Source: Ornithodoros turicata (Eukaryota; Arthropoda; Arachnida; Ixodida; Argasidae). From it: 64,000 nt of DNA. Positions 1 to 9,296 of this stretch are shown piece by piece (positions within the stretch are counted from its first letter, which is position 1; each line of letters opens with the position of its first letter). The notes under the pieces were generated by a model. It was given only the letters and a program-made list of their open reading frames with translations, searched no databases and was not told the DNA's origin. The DNA is taken from assembly GCF_037126465.1 (NCBI RefSeq), contig NC_088203.1, forward strand, positions 86,242,668-86,306,667, read 5' to 3'. The translations under genes and the position numbers were made by a program.

Positions 1-764
1 TGAAAGGCGTTACAAGTTCTTCGTACATAGTTCTTCACGAACGATTATCCCAACGTTCAGGAGCACTGAAATTGTCGGTTTACACACTGTATTGCTGATT
101 TTGCTTGCATTTTCAACGTGAAAAAGAAAAAGGAAATCAGGGAAAGAGAAATAATTAAAAATATTCACACAATGACCCTCGAACATAACTACTCCATCTA
201 TTTTTTTTTCTTTTTTTTTCACTGCGCCTCTCTGTGCTCAGTATACAGTTTTTCGAGCATGATATCCGGAGAGGCTGCTGCTATGCTGTAAGCCCATAAA
301 CTTAGTGTAATAATTAACCAGATCGCTAATCGGTATAACTACTAGCTGAGGTTCATGAGTCACAAGAACTGCTCGAATGTGAATGTCCTTCCTAACGTCG
401 ACAGGAGCAACACTACAACGAGCAAGGGTAAAAACAATGCCTGAAAACCTGGTTTCATTCCGAATTCTTCATTATTGGTGTGCGCGCGCGTGTGTGTGTG
501 TGGGGGGGGGGGGCAGCTTTATTCTATTTAGTGGTCAAGAGCCCTCGGGACACAGAATAGCTGACTGCAAGCCATGCACATGCGGCCCGCGTGTGTGAGA
601 ACCCTGATTGCCCTGATCTAAGCATTACTTCATCTTAAGCGAGAAATAATGTACTCGAGGGCGCGTAGCACTTGTTTAGCGTTATCTCCAAATCTGGTAT
701 TTAGTTCTGCTCCAAAATATCTGGTCCAAAGAAGTCGCGATTGATCAAACTATTGCCACTCGCA
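1..764. other. no gene recognised; simple-sequence tract
   Basis: No reading frame here resembles a protein family I know. The only clear structure is an alternating CG/TG stretch running into a run of about 11 G at roughly 482-513. Short open frames overlap it but have no recognisable content. Confidence 0.6.
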
Positions 765-1220
765 TCGCCACAGCACTCGCAGACGCCAAACTGTCCGTAT
801 CTTCCATTTCATTTAGTAATAACTCTGGATATAAACGTGATATCGAAGATGTCATCACTTAATTACGTAGTCTGTGTATCCATGCTTAATAGCTATGAGT
901 CCGCGGCCTATACCTGGTTCCCTTGCCAGAGCCCGCGAAGTAGCGTTTGGTCAAATCATTCATTTTCAAGCGACCAAAGAACAAACAGGAGACAAGATCA
1001 GACACAAGTCGCTCTGTTGTTGTTTCGTGTTTGTTCTTTGGTCGCTTGTGGATTTACACCAACCAGCCCAATCTATATACTTCAGACATTTTGCCAAATC
1101 ATCGCCCAAGAGGCACTCACTGGCACCAATTTGTCAGTTTCCTCTATTTTAGCTCGTAATAACTCTTGATACCAATTTGAGACTGATGGTATCATCAGAA
1201 AATTACGTAGTCTGTGTATC
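765..1220 (+). repeat. two diverged direct repeats (765-880, 1102-1220) with an internal hairpin
   Basis: The two blocks align along their length and end in the same 20 bases, AATTACGTAGTCTGTGTATC, at 861-880 and 1201-1220. Between them lies a perfect 19-bp inverted repeat (969-987 against 1028-1046, AGCGACCAAAGAACAAACA) with a 40-base loop. The blocks could be the ends of an unknown element or a decayed tandem pair. No coding content was recognised. Confidence 0.5.
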
Positions 1221-1590
1221 GTCTGCGGACCGTAGCTGCTGTCCTTGCTGCACTCTTAGAACGCGCATTTAGTGAATTTGTCGTCCAGAAGGTATCACAG
1301 GCGCCAACCTGCCAATTTCATCCGGCAATCTCCCGATATCTGGAAAGTCTCATGCTCGTTCCCACAGTTATACATCACGTCTTATTCTTTATCTTATGCG
1401 AATGCTCCCGGGCGTGTTATCGGTGTTGTTATCAGGTCGGGGCGCGAAAAGGGAATTGTTCGCCTCAGATATGTCCTCCTCTCCCTGCCCAGATCTGTTC
1501 CTCCTCACGTAGTCACGCACCACCCTGTAAACTTAGCTTCCTTGCGTAGTCCTCTGCTATCAGGTCAAGCCGGGTTTCAGAGGGGGTGTC
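1221..1590. other. no gene recognised
   Basis: Two overlapping open frames of about 110 codons run through this stretch. Neither shows a domain or motif I recognise. I see nothing else in it. Confidence 0.5.
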
Positions 1591-2075
1591 CCTGAATGCT
1601 GCTCTTGTTTCCTGCGTGATGACGATGATATGGGGATGACTTCCGCTCATTGAGCAGAATGCTACCCCATTGCTATTGGGGAAAAATGGAATGATGATGA
1701 TGACGATGATGCTGACGACGCTGACGGGGTCTTAGAGGGAGTCGATCAGGGCGGTAGTTTCAATGAATTTGATAAAGGGTCGCAAGACGGACATCTGCTT
1801 TCGTTTGTCCCATGGTCCCAGAATGAGTCTGAGGTCAAGGGGTCGGCTGTCAATCCGCGCAAAGTCGTTTGCCAACAAGTGACGCTCCCTCCTGTAAGTG
1901 GCACATACGATGATCACATGGTCCGCGGTCGCTGGCACACCACACTCCGGGCACAGGGGGCTACTGGCACACCCTATCTTGTAACGGTATGGTACGACGT
2001 AAAGGTAACATTCAGTCGTAAGCGACCCGACACAGAACTACGGGTAGAGGTATCACATTGTCATTTCTCATGTAT
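1591..2075 (-). pseudogene. 3' end of a decayed non-LTR retrotransposon (C-terminal zinc-knuckle region)
   Basis: On the minus strand, roughly 2070-1732 encodes the usual C-terminus of I/R1/Jockey-type ORF2 proteins. A conserved LRLNVTFTS-like stretch is followed by CPECG...ATADHVIIVCATYRRER, which is the Cys-Cys-His-Cys knuckle with its trailing basic residues. The two parts lie in different frames, so there is at least one frameshift. The frame ends at a TAA next to 1732. The 3' untranslated part continues to about 1591 and contains a (GAT/GAC)n tract at 1690-1720 and an AATGGGGTAGCATTCTGC-type end. Everything upstream of the knuckle is missing or unrecognisable. The family is inferred from the knuckle; the exact clade is uncertain. 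Confidence 0.65.
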
Positions 2076-2502
2076 TGTGGATGTAATATGGATTCTTCAG
2101 CATGGGTAGGCCTTGGTATGTACACCTCGTATTTCATAAACGGCTGTGAACATTTGCGTTAATTAGTTCGCGGGATTGCTTTAGTTTGCATCTACGCATA
2201 CGGTTTGCGTCTACGGTGAATAGTAATCGTGTCGTCAGTTTGAAAGGCTGTTGGCTGAACCTATTGCCTGGAACGATTCGACAGAACTTGCGGTACTCGA
2301 ATAATGCAATATCTGAAAAAGCTACGCAACCACGGGGTCCATGTCACTTTGAGCTAAGGCAACGAGCGATCGGAGCTCTCGGAAAATTTGTCATGTACAT
2401 CGCGGGCCGTTATAAGCGACACAAGTTAAGCAGCACGTGTATTAGAAAATAGTGTCGACTTCTTGTCAAAACACCAATTCCATGTGACATTTTTTGACTG
2501 AC

Positions 2503-2986
2503 TTACTTAATGTGAGAAACGAACCGTGGATGTGCATCAGATACCGCACCTAGGAATTTAATCTCTTCCTGAAACGTTATCGGTGTACCTTTCAGCGATA
2601 AGCCAGCCGGTACCCAAGCAGCACAATGTACTGAAAGTCGAGTGCAATAGGGGTGGACGGGTAGGTGGAAGGCCTTGAACAGACTCTTGAAACTAAAGAA
2701 CATTGATAAGACACATATCGTCCACCCCTATTGCACTCGACTTTCAGTACATTTTGCTGCTTGGGTAGGGTTGTGGTGAATGAAACACCATAGAAAATGT
2801 TTTACTGGTATTAATATTTAGTTCTTTATTGGTGGACCAGTCAACTAATCTGTGAATATGAAACTGTACTTTCAGTGACAATTATTTCAAAACGGTCGTC
2901 GGGGCAGTACGCTTGCGGAAAGATTTTTCTTAAATTATTTCGCCAGTAATAAGCAGAGTAGTATCATCAGCGTAGAGTAGTATCTT
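2503..2986 (-). pseudogene. 3' half of a split non-LTR reverse transcriptase
   Basis: Read on the minus strand from 2986 downward, the sequence gives KILLYADDTTLLITGE, the catalytic YADD motif of RT with its flanks. After a few stops comes a WSTNKELNINTSKT stretch typical of the region after the active site. A separate frame at 2503-2600 gives SLKGTPI...EIKFLG, the next conserved block. Stops and frame changes show it is dead. It joins in frame with the block beginning at 5161, from which it is separated by a TIR element. A 157-bp hairpin (2611-2767) lies between the two conserved stretches of this half. Confidence 0.85.
2611..2767. mobile_element. 157-bp hairpin (foldback) element inside the RT remnant
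   Basis: The arms at 2611-2659 and 2719-2767 are 49 bp long and complementary with one mismatch. They begin TACCCAAGCAGC and are separated by 59 bases. The element interrupts RT-like coding sequence, so it looks like an insertion. No clear target duplication is visible. It may be a small MITE-like foldback; no transposase is present. Confidence 0.75.
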
Positions 2987-2987
2987 T

Positions 2988-5157
2988 GGGCGAATTCGTT
3001 TTCAAAATGTAACAAAACGGCCGGGCGCTCGGAAATTGCTAGCCTTTTGCCCGCTCTGGGTCACGTGACAGTTGCCACCCGATTTTAGTCGCTTGGATCA
3101 CGCTAGGGGCATCACAATCGCTCGTCTTCGGGCTTCGTCGCTTCGTCGTCTCCTAACCCACTTGAACCAGGCCTCCATAGCTCCCCGCATTCGCGGCTTC
3201 GCGGCAGTAGAGAAATAAAATCACGTCATAGACACGTGGTATTACATCGTCAGGCATAATGGCGGATGCCCATTGGCCGAAGGAGGTTGCGCGCTCCGGG
3301 ATTGATTGACAAAGTTTCGAAATATCTGACAGCTCACTTTTCGCGGGCAGTCGGCCTGGCGGGCAGCTCCAAGCAAGGTCGCGGCGTCTCCGCGGCTCGC
3401 CGATGTCGGTTGACCGCAACGACCAAAGAGGAAGTGTATTCGCGGGTTTGTTCGTGAATTATAGTGACTCTAACCATGTACTGATCTCCGACAAAGTGTC
3501 AACCTACAGACATTCTGGCCGGGTCGGAACTGGAATGCTTGGTGAGCTGACGCCCGAGGAACACTTTCGAGCGCTGTCGCATTTTCAAATACAGTGACTA
3601 AGAAGAGAGTGCTCGTAACGACAAAAGTATTTCCCGTGACTGTGTGACCTTCGGTGCATCGCCAATATGAGAAGAAGATGCTCATCTGTGAAACGCACGC
3701 ACTCGTGGACTTCGCTCGCCTCCAGAAGTAGACTGTGTGTGTGCTTTGCAAGTTCGAACTTGGTTTGGTTGCAGTCTATTAAACGAACGAAACGTCCTGT
3801 ACGCACGGTGAATATATGAGTCAAACATTTGAGTCTATACGTTGCATCAATAAATATGTATTTACCCTATCAAAAATATCTTAGTTATTTTGGAATAACG
3901 GGCGCCAGGTATGAAAACCAGTAGAAGTCAATGGTAGCCAGGGCCGGCTGGAAGCCGAGCCAAACGGAGAGGTTGCTGATTGGCTTGCTGCTAGGCATCA
4001 CGACGCATTTTCATTGGTCGTATGTCCAGTGTTGCATGAATTATCTCAAACTATGGGCTCTATGGGGAGCTGTGGGCGCCTGCTTGAACTTCGACGTGCG
4101 GGTCAATCGGACCCCTTGCCACACTCGCAGTGCGGATTTGAGAACACCGGCAAGGAAGGATAACGGACGTATTTTCGTTGCCGTTTCTGACACCAGCTAT
4201 TCAATTTCGTTTCCGTTACGTTTCAGTTACTCTTTCTGGTAATGGAACGGCTGTTACACAGCTACGGGAGGACAGCCCGTCCGGCTGTGTCAGCACCCTG
4301 TTTTACCTAAGTACTGCTTCGGTGTCACGCGTACACACTACACAGGTAATTTTGCGCACGTCTTGCAAGATTTTTTAAATAAATGTACGAACATGTCTTC
4401 AGTCTTCAGTCAGTCTTCTGTCTCCAGTCAGATTCAGTCCAGCAACCCAACATGGGCGCAACCTTCATCCAATGTCGCATTCATAGGCGGACGCTCTCTG
4501 TAGTAAACAATACTGCCATAGGCACGGTGAAATAAAAAAGTAAAAATAAATTTAAAAATCGTAAGCTGTCATCTTCATGCTATGGTGGAGTAGAGTGCGT
4601 GAGTCAGTTGTGCAAATATCACGTGTTGATGTCATGGAGTTATAAGGACTGGGACGAATAGGTAAGCGAGGGATGAACCCTCGAGATCCAATACTGCGCT
4701 TTGTTCCCATGTTCTCGTGTAGTATTTAGAGCGTCACAGGGAATGTTGTCATCAAAATACCAAAATAAAATGAAACGTCACTCGAATGTCATCGCATAAC
4801 AGGAATAGCCGTTACCCGAATTCAATACCGGACGATAATTTTCGTTTCTTTTTCCGCTAAAGGAGGGCCGTGGTAAGCGTTTTCGTTTTGGTTATCGTTA
4901 CCGCCTTCAATTTCGGTAATATACCGTTTCTGTTTCTGTTACCATTACCGTTACCTTTACCTGGATACCAGATGCAGTTGGGCAACCCGCTGCCCGGTTG
5001 TATCCAGGCCGGGCGAAAAAAGTGCTAGCTGTCAAATTCCTGGAGCTGGGAAAGCGCCACGCGAACATGTGAGGTGGCTGCGTTTTGATCAAGCGAACGT
5101 GACTGCTCGGGATCTGGCAGAAAAAAGTTGCCACGAAATGACCACCCGAATTCGCCA
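2988..5157. mobile_element. 2.17-kb TIR element 'H2' inserted in the RT remnant
   Basis: The left end (GGGCGAATTCGTTTTC) and right end (GTTGCCACGAAATGACCACC...TTCGCCA) match the ends of the shorter copy at 23941-24466. TTA follows the right end at 5158-5160 and TTT precedes the left end, consistent with a 3-bp TTA duplication as left by PIF/Harbinger-type transposases. Its outer parts (about 3015-3160, 4090-4160 and 4970-5157) align with the 526-bp copy. The centre holds extra sequence, including a family J block. No transposase frame was recognised. Removing it restores a continuous RT reading frame. Confidence 0.75.
4605..4963 (+). repeat. dispersed repeat family J, copy 1
   Basis: This block aligns with about 7936-8578. 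Shared landmarks include GTCATGGAGTTATRA, GGTAAGCGAGGGATG, CTCGTGTAGTATTTAG and a degenerate tract of TTACCGTTACC-like repeats. It lies inside element H2, so it was either carried by H2 or inserted into it later. No protein content was recognised. Confidence 0.65.
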
Positions 5158-5160
5158 TTA

Positions 5161-5440
5161 GAATCTTCAATAGATTTGGGAAGATCATTTATAAACCATA
5201 AAAAGAGGAGATGACCTAATATTAAGCCCTGTGGGACCCCGATATTTGTAACAGGAAGTGAATACAAATCTTGATATTTAACAATTTGAGTCTAAGTGCA
5301 CGACCAGTTAGTTCATAGCTGACTAACTTATCTAAGAAGTGCTTGTGATTAACGGAGTGGAAAGCCTTGGAGAAGTCAACAAATACGGAAAGAGCTCAAC
5401 CACCTGCGTCCAGTGATTGTGTTATTCGTCCACTGAAGGT

Positions 5441-5485
<45 letters not shown>

Positions 5486-5830
5486 GTAAGATCCACAGCG
5501 AAAACCAAACTGGGTTCTACTGTCCTACGTAGTATGTTAAACCGGTTAATATAGTTCCTTAATGGATTGTATAACAATCTTTCAAACGTTTTGTTCATAG
5601 CTTGCATAATAATGATAATAATAATAATTGGTCTATAATTCCTTTTCTCTGAAGTACTACTTTTCTTATGAATTGGCACAATAATAGCCATTTTAAGTGC
5701 CGTGGAAAATTTTCCTTCCTTAAACGACAAGTTAACAGCATGAGATAATGGAGAAAAGATAGAATCTTTTACGAGTTTTAGTCTTAATTGAAACGCTTAT
5801 GTTGGCATGACCAGATGGAGTCATCTTACG
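5161..5830 (-). pseudogene. 5' half of the split non-LTR reverse transcriptase
   Basis: The minus strand gives successive RT blocks: KFSTALKMAIIVPIHKK (fingers), EKRNYRPI, FERLLYNPLRNYI, VFVDFSKAFHSVNH (motif A, catalytic Asp), then GVPQGLILGHLLF and INDLPKSIEDS. Frame changes occur, and a (GA)n microsatellite at 5444-5482 interrupts the sequence between FGFR-like and motif A regions. The last residues, IEDS, join directly to KILLYADD at 2986 once H2 is removed. The family looks CR1/Jockey-like. The 5' end fades near 5830 and no endonuclease was seen. Confidence 0.85.
5444..5482. repeat. (GA)n microsatellite
   Basis: About 19 AG units in a row. The tract lies inside the RT remnant and reads as Leu-Ser repeats on the minus strand, so it expanded within former coding sequence. 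Confidence 0.95.
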
Positions 5831-5888
5831 TGTAACTGTCCAGAAAATTATGAGCGGGACGAATTTTAAACGTGGGCAAATACACGGA

Positions 5889-5995
5889 CCGTCCTCGGTG
5901 GGTCAGTTGGTATCGTGTCCACCTAATGATCCCAAAGTTGCGGGTTCGAACCCGGTCGAGGACGCCAGCACCTTGATGGCGTCGCTCACGACCAT
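5889..5995 (+). mobile_element. tRNA-derived SINE head, truncated
   Basis: The head begins GTCCTCGGTGGGTCAGTTGGTA (box A region). It contains GCGGGTTCGAACCCGG (box B with T arm) and closes with CGAGGAC, which pairs perfectly with the initial GTCCTCG as a 7-bp acceptor stem. The middle does not form a convincing anticodon arm and the sequence continues past the acceptor stem. I therefore call a SINE head rather than a tRNA gene. It is cut off by foldback elements at about 5996. Confidence 0.7.
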
Positions 5996-6002
5996 GATTG
6001 TC

Positions 6003-6146
6003 TCGCGCTATCGCCTTTGCGTGCGTAAGGAATAGCGTGGTGGCACCGCGCAATGCGCAAAGCTCTGTTTATGTATTGCGCGTTCGCAGAACCACCAACG
6101 CTATGGCCTTGCGTACGCAAACGCGATAGCGCACGGTATACTAAAA
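6003..6146. mobile_element. foldback MITE, copy 1
   Basis: Arms CGCTATCGCCTTTGCGTGCG...AATAGCGTGGTGG (6006-6043) and ACCACCAACGCTAT...GCGATAGCG (6091-6133) are complementary around a GCGCAATGCGC centre. The left terminal GTTTTAG seen in copy 2 is missing, so the left end is truncated. Confidence 0.7.
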
Positions 6147-6157
6147 CTCCATAGAGG

Positions 6158-6315
6158 GTTTTAGTGCGTCGTACGCTATCGGTGTTGCGTACGGAAGGAA
6201 TAGCGTTGATGGTTCTACGCACGCCCACAACAAAATGGGAGCTTCGCGCAGTGCGCAGTACCACCAACGCCATCCCCTACGTACGCAAAGGCGATAGCGT
6301 ACGATGGGCTAAAAC
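6158..6315. mobile_element. foldback MITE, copy 2
   Basis: It starts GTTTTAGTGCGTCGTACGC and ends with the near complement GCGTACGATGGGCTAAAAC. The arms match those of the copy at 6003-6146. No coding capacity. Confidence 0.75.
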
Positions 6316-7285
6316 TCACTATTATCAATGCACGGGTTCTCAAGCCGCGTACAGCAAACGACATTGTCTTCCTAAGAAGAGGATGTTTTGACGGCGCCTT
6401 CGAATATCCCACATTTTTCTACAATTTCTAGTCTAGGTGATAACGGAGATAACGCGTGGCTCATATAATGGCGTCTGCACGAGAGAAAAGAGCGGAAACG
6501 GAAGTAATGCTATCTCAGGGACACGGTTACAATACGGCGCGCTCACACAATGGATGCGACAGCCTTCTTTCATCCTGCCGCACTGATCATCATTTATGGA
6601 GATAATAGAGCGTATGCATGCGCGGAAACGCGTTGCGACAGCAGGCTTTCCGAAACCGACGTCTACGGCCAGGTCACCATATTTCATAAGTGTATGCTCT
6701 CTGAAACAATCTTGGGTTGAAAGTTTGTTAGCAGGGACGAAACACAACATCATTTTCCCCGAATATTTAGCTATAGAGGCAAGCTGGGCTGTTGATCAAT
6801 GGTAGATGGAGGGGAAGGTGCTGGTGGGATGGCCAAATCCACAAAGGCAAACCTGTGCTATGCTCACTGGTGCGCTTCGTGAAAGGCATCGGATGGTTCT
6901 GGTCGTCTTTTAAGGATGAGAATGCTCAGAAAATCCTAGGAAAGTGATTAGTGGCTTGTCAAAGTGCAACAGCGGACTGAAAAAGTGTATTTATTTTGCA
7001 TGTATTTCGGTATATATTTTGTCTCGTAACCTCTGAATCAACGACTTAATACTCAGAGCATCAAAGACGTTGGTGTAAACACTACGCGCGTCCACTAATT
7101 TTCACCGACTTAACATCATAGTTTCGGACTCTTCAGGAGGAAGTCACCTCACCAGGAGCCCTGGCGTCTGCCTCCTTGCAGAAGCGTTCGTCTCAAGACG
7201 GTAAGCTGCCAACAGCATTGGCGAGCAGACGGAAATCGACCATGTGAGACGGATTCCATCTACCTTCAAAAACACGGACCAGATA
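6316..7285. other. no gene recognised
   Basis: I see no domain, RNA or repeat structure that I can name in this interval. Short open frames on both strands overlap one another and lack recognisable motifs. Confidence 0.5.
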
Positions 7286-7289
7286 TCCC

Positions 7290-7625
7290 CATGGCCATCA
7301 TCATCCGTCGTCGTCGTCTTCTGAAAAAAGCTGTTTTTTGGAACCATCCACTATGGTAATGGTACCGTGATTGTTCCACGTAAGGTTTGTCTGCGCAGTG
7401 TGGCGACATGATTGCACGTGCCGCAGGGTAGGAGCGGATACTGCGGATAATTTAGACCACCTGAGGTAATGTTGACGTGCGCCGGAAATCTCCGACACAT
7501 GGTGCTGGAAGCAATGTTTACCGCCCCCACATTGCTACCGCCCTCGGCCGGGATCGAACACGCGATCTTGAGCTCGGCAAGCCAGCACGTTACCGACTGA
7601 GCTGCCGAGGACGGTAAGCCCACCA
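7290..7625 (-). mobile_element. tRNA-derived SINE with trinucleotide tail
   Basis: On the minus strand the head runs GTCCTCGGCAGCTCAGTCGG (box A) through GTGTTCGATCCCGG (box B) to CGAGGGC, so the acceptor-like ends pair almost completely. The body follows for about 230 bases and ends in a (GAC)n/(GAT)n tail near 7295-7320. It is related in head sequence to the fragment at 5889-5995. Confidence 0.7.
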
Positions 7626-7935
7626 TGGTGAGCTGGTCCTACCTGCTCACCATACTTCCTCAACCTTCGTGGAGCAATGTTGCCAGTCGCCAGGCAGACT
7701 GTACAAACTATACCATCACAGTTCTCAAAACCAAATATTAATGTTATTTCCGCGCCACATAGAAAACAATACAGGGTAGCTACCTATAAAAGTTTACACA
7801 ACATGACTTCTATTTTGATTGTTTTCCCATAGGAATTTGGAGGTTGTTTTATTGTAACTTTGGATTGGAAATTTTTCAAGATGGATGAAATTTATTTGAA
7901 TTGGGATGAAATTTATTCATTTATTTAAATTTTAT
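7626..7935. other. no gene recognised
   Basis: Anonymous sequence, AT-rich towards the right side. I see no feature to report. Confidence 0.5.
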
Positions 7936-8578
7936 TTAAGTCTCATGTGTTGATGTCATGGAGTTATGACGACTGGGACGACTATAGGTAAGCGAGGGAT
8001 GTGATGTGATAGAAAAAAAAAAAGAAAAAAAAAGGATTTAAGTCACGACAAAGTCAGACTGGCTTGCACACTTGTCACAAACGAGGGACCAGAAAGTCTC
8101 ACAAAATGTCAATCAGATGAGCTTCTTCGAGGAAACGTAGGAACGCTTTCAATGCAGCCGCTTGGTGATTGACTGGCTGAGGACCCAGGAGCCTTACAAG
8201 GTCAAATGGCAGGCGTCCAGGCGAGCCAGACTTATTTCTAGTGTCCTGCGACTGTCGGCATACTTGGGGATGCACCACCGAGATCCAATATTGCGCTTTG
8301 TTCTCGCGTATATATATATGCTCTCGTGTAGTATTTAGGGCATTACAGAGAATGGAGTAATCGAAATACCAAAATAAAATGAAAAGTCACTCAGATGACA
8401 TCGCACAACAGGAATAGCCGCCACCCGAATTGAATAACAGACGACAATATTCGTTTCCATTGCTGTTTCCGGTAATGGAGGACCGTGGTATGCATTTCCG
8501 TTTCCGTTATCGTTACCATCTCCAATTTCGGTAATATACCGCTTCTATTTCCGTAGCCCTTCCCTGGCTCTCACACCT
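7936..8578 (+). repeat. dispersed repeat family J, copy 2
   Basis: It matches 4605-4963 but is longer. About 270 bases beginning with an A-rich stretch (8011-8032) separate the GGTAAGCGAGGGATG landmark from the CGAGATCCAAT landmark. The right part again has the TTCCGTTACC-like degenerate repeats. Function unknown; probably a non-autonomous transposon. Confidence 0.65.
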
Positions 8579-8634
8579 TTAAAATAATCTGGAAAGTATA
8601 AAAAAATAGGCTGTATTTCAGTTCTGTTAGTTTA

Positions 8635-9181
8635 CCGTAATTTCACGTGTATTAGCCGCGGCTTATGCGTGATTTTTGTTTTCTCACGGGCGCTCTGCGG
8701 CTTATCCACCGGTGCGGCTTATCTGATGACTATTTTTTCCTGGTATTTTTCCCATATGCCGGTTTTAACGAAAGGGCCGACAGTGTCTCTGGAACAGCAC
8801 CGCCCTGCCGATGCACGAACAGTGCGTAACAGGGACGGGTCCACATTCGAGTAGACTGGTCTTCCTGGTGCATTCCCCCAAGGGGCTCTAACGAAAGTGG
8901 TGACAGTGATTCACGTCTTCTGGAAGACCACTGACCCATCAATCCATGAAAAACTCCCAACAAGGGCACAATCCGATCTTGGTAGAACTCTAGAGCTGAC
9001 CTCCTATGCCGACCCTGTAGTATGGACCACAAGGTTTATGGCCTTCTCTATGGTCTCCTTTGTCTCACAAATCACTCGTCTCGTATTGCCCGCGGCTTAT
9101 CTGCCAGAAAATTTTCAAAACGTTCCTAAAAACGCGTCCTGCGGCTTATCTGCGGTGCGGCTTATACACGTGAAATTACGG
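8635..9181. mobile_element. 547-bp TIR element 'K' with TA target duplication
   Basis: The terminal inverted repeat is CCGTAATTTCACGTGTA (left) against TACACGTGAAATTACGG (right), with TA on each side (8633-8634, 9182-9183). That is the target preference of Tc1/mariner/pogo-type elements. The motif GCGGCTTAT occurs about six times near the two ends in the same orientation. No transposase frame was recognised, so it is non-autonomous. Confidence 0.75.
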
Positions 9182-9296
9182 TAATCGCATTTTTCGCAGC
9201 AGGTTTTGTCGTACGCGATATAAACACGGGAAGACATTGGAAACCCAACAAAATGCCTCCATGGTCATTTCACGGGAACAATCTTTACTCGAAGTG

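Noticed and set aside
5889..5970. Possible functional tRNA gene (paired acceptor ends and box B)
   Set aside because: The anticodon arm does not fold convincingly and the sequence continues as a SINE body.
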